Source: Puniceicoccales bacterium (lineage in GTDB: Bacteria; Verrucomicrobiota; Verrucomicrobiia; Opitutales; LL51). Taken from it: DNA of 46,342 bases. Shown one piece after another: positions 27,570-34,911 of this stretch (positions are counted from its first letter, which is position 1; each line of letters opens with the position of its first letter). Under the pieces are notes generated by a model, which saw only the letters and a program-made list of their open reading frames with translations, ran no database searches and was not told the origin of the DNA. The stretch is from the NCBI GenBank assembly GCA_031255715.1, contig JAIRRZ010000028.1, forward strand, positions 1-46,342, in the 5' to 3' direction. Made by a program: the position numbers and the translations under genes.

Positions 27570-28130
27570 TCATATTCTTAGTAAATCTTTTTCTTTAGAT
27601 TCGAGGAATTTTTGAATTTCGCCGTTAGCATGGTCGGTTAATTTCTGAATTTCTTTTTCAAGGCGTTTTAAATCATCTTCACTGATAGCCGCATCTTTTT
27701 GCAATTTTTTGAAAGTTTCGATAGCTTCACGGCGAATGGCGCGGATAGCGATACGACCCTCTTCAGCCATCGTATTGGCAACTTTGACGAGTTCCTTGCG
27801 GCGCTCGCCATTCATTTCAGGGACAGTGCAGCGAATCAGTGTACCCTGGCTGACCGGTGTCAGCCCGATGTTAGCTGTTAAGATAGCTTTCTCTATAGGC
27901 TGAACAGAGGACTTGTCCCAAGGTTGAATTTGAATCGTTCTCGCGTCAGGTGTTGTAATTGCGGCAATTTCACGAATGCGCATACTAGATCCATAAACAT
28001 CAGCAATGAGGCTTTCAACCATTGCCGTTGATGCCTTACCCGTATGAAGCGAAAAAAACTCATTCTGAGTATGAACCACAGTTTTATCCATGACTTCTTT
28101 AATTTTTTTTAAAATTTCTTCATCTTCCAT
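27570..28130 (-). CDS. frr: Ribosome recycling factor
   Basis: A 186-residue RRF. With EF-G it splits ribosomes after termination. Conserved parts are L-H-T-G-K-A-S-T-A-M-V-E, I-Q-P-W-D-K-S-S-V-Q-P-I-E-K-A-I and the helical C-terminus with L-T-D-H-A-N-G-E-I-Q. Length is normal. The ATG at 28130 follows the pyrH stop with one base between, so both are on one mRNA and coupled. The usual upstream genes rpsB and tsf are not here. Confidence 0.96.
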   Translation of the reverse strand: MEDEEILKKIKEVMDKTVVHTQNEFFSLHTGKASTAMVESLIADVYGSSMRIREIAAITTPDARTIQIQPWDKSSVQPIEKAILTANIGLTPVSQGTLIRCTVPEMNGERRKELVKVANTMAEEGRIAIRAIRREAIETFKKLQKDAAISEDDLKRLEKEIQKLTDHANGEIQKFLESKEKDLLRI

Positions 28131-28131
28131 A

Positions 28132-28899
28132 TTATTTTTTCACATTTCCTATAAAAGTTCCCAGGGACGGATCATGGATAGCTTTAACAATTTCGCCATC
28201 CCTTAGTCCGGAAAAAACACGAATAGGAATACCGTTCTCCATACAAAGTACGAATGCGGTAAGATCCATAACATTTAGATTTTTGTCTAATGCTTCCCGA
28301 TAGGATAATCTATCGAGTTTTTTAGCCTGAGCATTTCTGTGAGGATCGCAATCATAAATTCCATCGACCGTCGTCGCTTTAAGTAAAATGTCGGCATGTA
28401 ATTCGCAAGCGCGGAGAGCTGCTGCAGAGTCCGTCGAAAAAAATGGATTACCTGTACCACAGCAAAAGATAACAATTTTTCCTGATTTTAAAGCAAGTTC
28501 GGTATTTTGGATAGAAAAACGATCTGCGATACCTTCGATAGCGATGGAACTTTGAATAATTGCATTTACGCCGCGGGCTTCCAAAGCACTTCGCAATGCC
28601 AATGCATTAATCGCCGTTGCAAGCATGCCCATTTTATCCGCATCGGTACGCATAAATCCGGAATTTCGGCCATGGTAAGTCTGACCACGAAAAATATTAC
28701 CTCCTCCAATAACAATGGAAAACTCTATTCCTAGGCCATGTACAGCAACGGCCTGATCAGCCAATGAGTCAAGGAATCCGTGATCTATGGTTATTGTTGA
28801 ATCGTTTCTGCGAAGAGACTCTCCGCTAATCTTTAAAACAACTCTTTTATAAAACGGACCCACATCCCAAGAATAGAGCAAATTTTTGAAAAAAATCAA
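28132..28899 (-). CDS. pyrH: Uridylate kinase
   Basis: A 255-residue UMP kinase that turns UMP into UDP for pyrimidine nucleotides. The conserved parts are K-R-V-V-L-K-I-S-G-E-S-L, V-I-G-G-G-N-I-F-R-G, A-D-K-M-G-M-L-A-T and G-T-G-N-P-F-F-S-T-D-S-A-A. The frame opens with TTG at 28899. The homologous part begins about 15 residues in, so a later GTG or TTG could be the true start. It sits 4 bases after the preceding effector-like gene and directly before frr, the common pyrH-frr pair. Confidence 0.94.
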   Translation of the reverse strand: MIFFKNLLYSWDVGPFYKRVVLKISGESLRRNDSTITIDHGFLDSLADQAVAVHGLGIEFSIVIGGGNIFRGQTYHGRNSGFMRTDADKMGMLATAINALALRSALEARGVNAIIQSSIAIEGIADRFSIQNTELALKSGKIVIFCCGTGNPFFSTDSAAALRACELHADILLKATTVDGIYDCDPHRNAQAKKLDRLSYREALDKNLNVMDLTAFVLCMENGIPIRVFSGLRDGEIVKAIHDPSLGTFIGNVKK

Positions 28900-28903
28900 T
28901 TCT

Positions 28904-29878
28904 TTACTCTGCTTGAGTGGTAATTAAATTTTCTTCCGTTTCTTCCGGATCATCGTGTTCATTGTGTTTTGCGGGTTGCAATGGCTCGAGAACGATGGAT
29001 GATGCTGGGAGTTCAGTGGGTGTTGGTGTTACATTATCTGGAGATGGCGCGTGTTCGGGAGGTTCTTGGTCGTTAGCCGTATTTGGAGATGGCGGAAATT
29101 TTTCCACAAATTTTGCCAATTGCTCGTTATATTCTATGGTACGTATATTTTCTGGTATCGTAAAGAGTGCTTCGCGGAATGAATCAGCATCAAATTTAAA
29201 AGGAAATTGTGCTTTTTGCATCATTCCAATGGCTGCTTTTTGAAGTTGTTCCTGTTCGGCTTGTGCCATGAAAGTAACTTGAGAGATTGTATTGCCGATG
29301 AAATGAATGTAAGGACTTTGTGCGCTTTCGGCAATGCTTTCTATTTCGTGTGAGCTGGCATCAGCAATCGATGACAATAGATTCACATTCCATTTCGGAT
29401 TGCGTTCTATATTGCCAAAGAAATTAACTGTATGAAAAAAATTATTTTGTGTAGCATCGAAATTTTCTGGCAAACGTTTAGCCATTTCCAATAAAATGCT
29501 TTTACTTTCTTTTGCAGTGGAATAGTCAGCATTGCGATGACTTGCTATTTTTTGAGCTATATCAAGGACAAGTTTTTGGGCGTGTTCTGATAATACTTCC
29601 GGATGTTGAGCGAATTGTTTCGCGACATCAATGGCCTTATTTAATTCCCCTTTTGTTGTCGATTTACCTGAAATATCATTGAGAAAATTTTCCATGGTTT
29701 GATCATGGATGCGATCATTTTTATTGATAGCGTCCTCAAGAAGCCGTTGCATTGCATGAAAATTTTCCGCTTTCGATATCTGTGTCATTTCTGCAGATAG
29801 GCCATTGGGTAACTCAATCTGCTCGTTTTTTGGACGACTTATATTATCTAAATTATGTCTATTATTTATACCACTCAT
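28904..29878 (-). CDS. Helical protein with proline-rich acidic tail, unknown function
   Basis: A 324-residue protein without signal peptide or membrane span. Residues ~30-240 are helical; residues ~255-324 are rich in Pro, Glu, Asp and Thr (P-P-S-P-N-T-A-N-D-Q-E-P-P and P-T-P-T-E-L-P), ending E-E-T-E-E-N-L. It is the first gene before pyrH and frr, with a 4-base gap, so it shares their mRNA although it is clearly not a translation gene. No family is recognised. A disordered acidic tail on a helical body is seen in secreted effectors and in scaffold proteins; neither is proven. Confidence 0.65.
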   Translation of the reverse strand: MSGINNRHNLDNISRPKNEQIELPNGLSAEMTQISKAENFHAMQRLLEDAINKNDRIHDQTMENFLNDISGKSTTKGELNKAIDVAKQFAQHPEVLSEHAQKLVLDIAQKIASHRNADYSTAKESKSILLEMAKRLPENFDATQNNFFHTVNFFGNIERNPKWNVNLLSSIADASSHEIESIAESAQSPYIHFIGNTISQVTFMAQAEQEQLQKAAIGMMQKAQFPFKFDADSFREALFTIPENIRTIEYNEQLAKFVEKFPPSPNTANDQEPPEHAPSPDNVTPTPTELPASSIVLEPLQPAKHNEHDDPEETEENLITTQAE

Positions 29879-30007
29879 ATCGAGTATGTATTGTTATTTT
29901 TTTTATGAAAATGGCAATAAAAAATGACTTTCTTTATAAGTATTTTTTCAATAAGTTTATCATATTCAATATGAGGTGCGTTGTAGTAATTATATAAAAA
30001 CATTTTG

Positions 30008-30360
30008 AGAAGCAGTGAGGAAAGGATATTAGGGATTACACGAAACAGCAGTAGGAGTCACTTATTCAGCTATCCTGCCTGTTGCAGAAGTTACCCGCAA
30101 CAATAATTAGACATGTACGAATAAGGCTAAAAAAGGCATCCAAGGGCTGAATAACCCACAGAGATGTAGAGTGTGTAGCCTCCTAGTTCATAGACCTTAG
30201 AGGAAGCGGTAAGGGCTGTAAATGCCACATGAATACGTGAAATGCGTTTGCTATCTCGCCCGGCATCGATGGAAACAGGAGAATGGCCAAAATGCCTGAG
30301 GGGTTATATGAATATCTGCGACGTTTCTAGTTCAAGAGGAACGCGAGTAAGTACGCTATT
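30008..30360. other. Gene-free stretch, possible structured RNA or group II intron remnant
   Basis: No frame longer than a few dozen codons is credible, yet the stretch is richer in G and C than nearby gaps. On the plus strand it has short inverted repeats (GTTGC/GCAAC, GGG/CCC, GGC/GCC). Its tracts AGAGGAAGCGGTAAGGGC, GTGAAATGCG and GAATGGCCAAAATGCC resemble parts of group II intron RNA (as I remember them). No reverse transcriptase and no domain V are seen, so it would be a fragment. GAGGAAAG at about 30017 resembles an RNase P motif, but the rest does not. The remaining bases between 29879 and 30451 hold nothing clear. Confidence 0.3.
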
Positions 30361-30451
30361 TTTGAATGGTAGATATGAAAAAAAGACTTGATAACGGAAA
30401 AAATGCGGTCAAGGCTGCAGGGTATGGAGGTGGAGTGATCTCAGCTCCGTT

Positions 30452-32398
30452 TTATTTGCTTTGTTCAGCGCGTAGGTCGGCGTCCTTTTGGAGGAGTTGT
30501 TTGATAATTTCCATTGTTTGTGCAGTTTCTTTGGCGCTATCCGCGATGGAAGTTGTTACTGGAACATTGCCAAATATGTAAAATTTTATTTTAGATTCCG
30601 TGCCACTGCTGCGGATGGCATAGCGGTAGCCATTATCGAGGCCAATTATGAAAAAATTCTGGGCTGGAATATGTTTGCCGTCTAGATCGAAGATTTTATC
30701 CTTGCTGAAATCCATGATATGGGTAACGGCAAGGTGGCCAAGCGTCGTAGGTGGACTTTTTTTGTAGGATTCTAGAATATTTTTGATTTTTTTTGCTCCT
30801 GCTGCGCCTTCGTAACAAATATTTAGCTGTGTTTCGTCGTAATAGCCGTATTTTTGATAAATTTCATTGCGAAAATCGATAAGTGTTTTTCCGGATTTTT
30901 TCAGCGTAGCAAGCATTTCGCAAATCATTATTGTGGCCCCATTGGCATCCTTATCACGGATGTTATCGTTTGCAAGATAACCATAACTTTCTTCGCCTCC
31001 CATCACGAAAAATGTACTATATTTCAATAGCAATTCACGGCGCTTTTCAGCGGGTGTGTTAACGTAGTCGATGGGAGGAATATTGAATTTCACGAGACAA
31101 TTTTGGAGAATGGTTTCGTAGTCGTTCAATTTCTCGCCGATCCATTTAAAGCCTGTCAGTGTGTTGATAACTTTCACGCCATGTGCTTCAGCAATTTTTT
31201 CCTGAAGCGGTGAGGTAACAAAGGTCTTGATAAATGCGATGCGGTGGGAGCCTTCGGCAGGAATCCATCCCCGTATTTTCATCTGGGATAGACGAAATTC
31301 GGCGAGTAGCGCACCGGTTAAATTGCCTGTAAATTTTTCAAAGATCCCTTCCCCATTGCGTACGCCAATGGCAACGCGGTCCGCATCGGGATCGGTAGCA
31401 ATAATGAGTTCTGCATCGACACCATTTGCTTTTTTTATGGCGAGGTCGAAAACTTCGAAATTTTCTGGATTAGGTGATTTTACTGTTGGGAATCGTGGAT
31501 CATGAACCATTTGTTCGGATACAAAGTGGGCGCGAATGCCAAGCTGTTGTAAAACGGTGGCCGTGATCATGTCGCCGGTACCGTGGATGGGTGTGAAAAC
31601 AATATTAATCGGTGATGCTTGGAAAATATTGGCATCGAAAAGGTTGGAAATCACTTCACCAATATAGCTTTTATCGGCTGTCGCATCGAAATATTCAAGA
31701 GGTGAATTATTTTTTGCGATCGATTCCAAAATTTGTACGGCTTCTTGCAGCGATGTTTGGTTAAATTTTTCGATAATTTTTGAAGCGTGGGGTTCGACCA
31801 CTTGTCCGCCGTCTCGGAAATAAACTTTGTAACCATTATCATGGGCGGGATTGTGACTCGCTGTAATCACGATGCCAGCGATAGCTTGAAATTTACGTAC
31901 CGAAAAACTGAGCTGAGGCGTTGAGCGTGGACCACTAAAGGCGATCGCTTTCCCACCCAAATAATTCCAAATTTTTGCCGTAATTTGAGCGAAATGTTCA
32001 GAAAAATGGCGAACATCATGGGCAATAACCAGTTTAAGCGGGCTATCGGATTGCATTTTACAGTAATGAAAGAGGGCGATCGTTGCGCGAGCGACATTGA
32101 AATCATTTAGATAGGCGCTGCCAATAGCGGCATGTTCAGGGGAATCAAAGGGAGCGCCATGACCCCGTTCGGCTTGCGTTACTGTTTCGGCAATTGTTCG
32201 GCTGCGCATGCCACCCGTCCCGAATTCTAAATTTTTAAAAAAACGGTTATTAAGTTCTTCCCAATTTTTCCATTCGATGAGTTCCTTTATTGCTGTCTCT
32301 CCCCATTTTGGTAAATACCTAAGCCATTCTTTGCAATTTTCGACCGTTTGCGGCAGTAACAATCCCGTTTCCAACGCATTCCTTAAAATGTCTTCCAT
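30452..32398 (-). CDS. Phosphoglucomutase/phosphomannomutase (alpha-D-phosphohexomutase)
   Basis: A 648-residue phosphohexomutase that moves phosphate between C1 and C6 of a hexose, linking glycolysis to sugar-nucleotide and glycogen synthesis. All four family sites are present: V-I-T-A-S-H-N-P with the phosphoserine loop, D-P-D-A-D-R for metal binding, G-G-E-E-S-Y-G-Y for sugar specificity, and R-S-S-G-T-E-S-K for phosphate contact. Length and the E-F-G-T-G-G-M-R start fit the longer PgcA/PGM2-type group. The ATG at 32398 is preceded by a 175-base gap that holds a few hairpins. Whether glucose or mannose is preferred, or both, cannot be told. Confidence 0.92.
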   Translation of the reverse strand: MEDILRNALETGLLLPQTVENCKEWLRYLPKWGETAIKELIEWKNWEELNNRFFKNLEFGTGGMRSRTIAETVTQAERGHGAPFDSPEHAAIGSAYLNDFNVARATIALFHYCKMQSDSPLKLVIAHDVRHFSEHFAQITAKIWNYLGGKAIAFSGPRSTPQLSFSVRKFQAIAGIVITASHNPAHDNGYKVYFRDGGQVVEPHASKIIEKFNQTSLQEAVQILESIAKNNSPLEYFDATADKSYIGEVISNLFDANIFQASPINIVFTPIHGTGDMITATVLQQLGIRAHFVSEQMVHDPRFPTVKSPNPENFEVFDLAIKKANGVDAELIIATDPDADRVAIGVRNGEGIFEKFTGNLTGALLAEFRLSQMKIRGWIPAEGSHRIAFIKTFVTSPLQEKIAEAHGVKVINTLTGFKWIGEKLNDYETILQNCLVKFNIPPIDYVNTPAEKRRELLLKYSTFFVMGGEESYGYLANDNIRDKDANGATIMICEMLATLKKSGKTLIDFRNEIYQKYGYYDETQLNICYEGAAGAKKIKNILESYKKSPPTTLGHLAVTHIMDFSKDKIFDLDGKHIPAQNFFIIGLDNGYRYAIRSSGTESKIKFYIFGNVPVTTSIADSAKETAQTMEIIKQLLQKDADLRAEQSK

Positions 32399-32557
32399 GG
32401 ATCACATGATATTCAAAATTTTTCAAATTTGAAGACAAAAGTAGGGAACTATCATGGGGGTCCATTTCGTTCTTATCTCTGTCCGTCCCACGGCTACACC
32501 ATGGAGTAAAAAAATCACTCGTAATCCATTCCAGTAAATGGATTTTATAATGGAGTC

Positions 32558-32578
32558 CTAGGAGCGAATAGCTCCTAG
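32558..32578. other. Hairpin over the gspE stop codon
   Basis: CTAGGAGC (32558-32565) pairs with GCTCCTAG (32571-32578) around GAATA. The outer arm includes the gspE stop codon. TTTT follows only on the plus strand, so on the minus strand it is not a standard terminator. It could limit read-through from gspE into pgm or stabilise the gspE 3' end. Confidence 0.5.
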
Positions 32579-34245
32579 TTTTCATCCATATTATTTTTAT
32601 CGGCGAATTGCATAATTTCGTCGAGGGTTGTTCTGCCTTGTTTTACGTGTTGCCAAGCGCAGGCCTGTAATGTCTGCATTCCTTCCTCGAGTGCTATGGT
32701 TCGGATTTCTCTGGCGGGAGCATTTTTGATGATTGCTTGCTGGATTTTATCGCTAATAACCAGTACTTCATGGATAGCAATCCTTCCTTTGTACCCATTT
32801 TTACACCTATCGCAACCGGTACCGACCATCATCTTATCGATATGAGCTAACTCTTGTGTAGGATCAACGCGCAAAGCGCGCAACGCGTACTCCAATTCAT
32901 CTGGAGTATAGTTTGCTTTTTTTGCACAATGCGGACAAATTTTTCTTACCAAACGTTGGGCGAGCACCAGTTGTAGCGACGATGCAAGAAGAAAAGGTTC
33001 TAAGCCCATATCGCAGAGACGGGACACGGCTCCTGCCGAGTCGTTAGTATGTAAAGTACTGAGGACCATGTGACCGGTAATGGAAGCGCGGATGGCGATG
33101 TCGGCCGTTTCCGCGTCACGGATTTCACCGATCATGATTACATCGGGATCTTGGCGTAGAATGGAACGCAGCGCGCTGGCAAAGGTCATTCCGATGTCCG
33201 ATTGAACCTGGCACTGGTTGATACCTGCAATTTCATATTCCACAGGGTCTTCAACGGTAATAATACGGATTTCCGGGCTGCGAATTTTATGGATACAAGC
33301 ATTAAGCATGGTTGATTTACCGGATCCGGTGGGTCCGGTGACAAGGACAATACCATGAGGCCGAGAGATCGCATTGACGATCTGATCCAATTGCTTTAGG
33401 CCGAGGCCCATACCATCCAATTCTACGGGAGCTTCACTTAAATTCAAAAGTCGTAGGCTGATACTTTCGCCATAGGCGATGGGCAAGGTGGATACACGTA
33501 TATCGATGGCGGTATCTCCTGAACGAAAGGCGATGCGACCGTCCTGCGGGCGACGTTTTTCTGAAATATTGAGTTTAGCCATGATTTTTAGGCGAGAAAT
33601 GATTGCAGCTTGATAAAGAACGAGATTAGGTGGCAAACTGACTGGAACCAATGCGCCATCAATGCGGTAACGGATTTGTAGTAAATTTTTTTGAGGTTCA
33701 AAGTGAATATCCGTTGCACGGTCGGCGAGGGCTTGCTTAATCAGTTCATTAACAAACTTAATAACAACTGCGTCTTCATCCTCCTGTACCGTTTCAATTT
33801 TGGCAATGAGTCCTTCATTGCCTCCTGTATTCGTAAAACTACCGGCTCCGATACCGAAACGTTCATTAATAAATTTACGAATTTCTTGGATGGGACCTAG
33901 GCAGTAAACGAAGTCGTTACTTGAGGTTGCTTTGATCCACTTTTTCATCGTTGCATCGGGAATCCAGCCAAAAATTAATCCCTGTCGGCCGTCTTCTAAG
34001 TTAATGGGTAGGCATGCATATTCCAGGAGTAATTTTTCCGGAAGAATTTTTGTAATTTCTTTGGACACCGTAAATTTTTTCGCAAAAGGTAAGCCGCACA
34101 TGCTGGATAGCCATTCATAGGCATCGAGCGGAGTTTGTGCTAATTTCTCAGCGAGAATTTCGATTTTTTTGTCAACTGGGCTGTTAGCGATTTCTGCAGG
34201 CAAAGCGGGATCAACCGTCGCAAGTACTTTATCTAAATTTTCCAT
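32575..34245 (-). CDS. gspE: Type II secretion ATPase GspE
   Basis: A 556-residue secretion ATPase of the GspE/PilB family that drives pseudopilus assembly at the inner membrane. The N-terminal T2SSE_N-type domain spans ~residues 20-130. The catalytic core carries Walker A G-P-T-G-S-G-K-S-T at 304-312, the Asp box around I-T-V-E-D-P-V-E-Y, Walker B near M-I-G-E-I-R-D-A-E-T and a C-P-H-C ... C-D-R-C four-cysteine zinc site at the C-terminal part, as in GspE. Length is normal. It lies last in the T2SS block, before pgm. GspF, its platform, is at 19.6 kb. Confidence 0.93.
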   Translation of the reverse strand: MENLDKVLATVDPALPAEIANSPVDKKIEILAEKLAQTPLDAYEWLSSMCGLPFAKKFTVSKEITKILPEKLLLEYACLPINLEDGRQGLIFGWIPDATMKKWIKATSSNDFVYCLGPIQEIRKFINERFGIGAGSFTNTGGNEGLIAKIETVQEDEDAVVIKFVNELIKQALADRATDIHFEPQKNLLQIRYRIDGALVPVSLPPNLVLYQAAIISRLKIMAKLNISEKRRPQDGRIAFRSGDTAIDIRVSTLPIAYGESISLRLLNLSEAPVELDGMGLGLKQLDQIVNAISRPHGIVLVTGPTGSGKSTMLNACIHKIRSPEIRIITVEDPVEYEIAGINQCQVQSDIGMTFASALRSILRQDPDVIMIGEIRDAETADIAIRASITGHMVLSTLHTNDSAGAVSRLCDMGLEPFLLASSLQLVLAQRLVRKICPHCAKKANYTPDELEYALRALRVDPTQELAHIDKMMVGTGCDRCKNGYKGRIAIHEVLVISDKIQQAIIKNAPAREIRTIALEEGMQTLQACAWQHVKQGRTTLDEIMQFADKNNMDEN

Positions 34246-34291
34246 ATCGTCTCAAATTAGAGTTAAAAAAATACATTCCCAATAAACTATT

Positions 34292-34894
34292 CTATAATTC
34301 GCCCAAATCGTTCCACCAATCGAAATCAAAATCGTCATCTCCCCAATCGAAATCGTAATCATAGACTGGGTCATAGAAGGCTGGATCATAATTATAGCTG
34401 CCGGATGGGCCATATGGCGATGCTGTGTTACTCATATTATTAGCTGCGAAGTTAGTTCCTGTATTCGCTTTCTTATCCGTTACGCCTAGTAAACAAAGAT
34501 AGCTATGGCCATCTACTTTGAGCTCAAGTTCTTGCTTACCTTTATCATAGTTTAATGCTTCATAGCCAAGTGGAGAGCAGGTATGGATTTCCACAACCTG
34601 GGAGATTGGATCCTTCGAGGTCTTATCGGAAATGGCAAAAAACTCATTCTCTCCACATCTCAGGTAAGCCGAAAAGTCTATCTTTAAATCAGGTTTTGGT
34701 CGAATCGGAGGAGCTGGCGTTGGAGTTGGCGTTGAAGACGGCTTATTAGGTTCGGCTACCTTTGTTGGTGGTTTTACAATGGGTGCTGCATCCCCGAAAG
34801 GAGACCGTTTCTTTAGCGACTCAAATTCGCTGTAAACAGAACACTGCCCCATCAAAACCGCACCGAAGAAAAATTTTTGAATTAGGTTTTTCAT
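34292..34894 (-). CDS. Small periplasmic protein in the T2SS block, possibly GspC/PilP-like
   Basis: A 200-residue exported protein. It has a signal-type N-terminus (K-N-L-I-Q-K-F-F-F-G-A-V-L), a proline-rich linker (P-S-S-T-P-T-P-T-P-A-P-P) and a compact domain with two cysteines (H-T-C-S-P-L-G-Y and S-Y-L-C-L-L-G). The tail is an odd Asp/Tyr/Trp-rich stretch (D-Y-D-F-D-W-G-D-D-D-F-D-F-D-W-W). Lying between gspD and gspE, 17 bases after gspD, it occupies a spot where a GspC- or PilP-like secretin partner would be expected. Homology is not proven. The acidic aromatic tail could pair with the strongly basic tail of this GspD. Confidence 0.6.
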   Translation of the reverse strand: MKNLIQKFFFGAVLMGQCSVYSEFESLKKRSPFGDAAPIVKPPTKVAEPNKPSSTPTPTPAPPIRPKPDLKIDFSAYLRCGENEFFAISDKTSKDPISQVVEIHTCSPLGYEALNYDKGKQELELKVDGHSYLCLLGVTDKKANTGTNFAANNMSNTASPYGPSGSYNYDPAFYDPVYDYDFDWGDDDFDFDWWNDLGEL

Positions 34895-34911
34895 GGTGTT
34901 TTTCCTTTCTA

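Noticed and set aside
27374-27598. 74-codon plus-strand frame next to frr
   Set aside because: It overlaps the end of frr in antisense and has no recognisable protein features.
30008-30360. RNase P RNA or tmRNA
   Set aside because: Only GAGGAAAG and a GGTAAGGG tract match. The remaining conserved RNase P sequence and both ends are missing, and tmRNA ends are absent.
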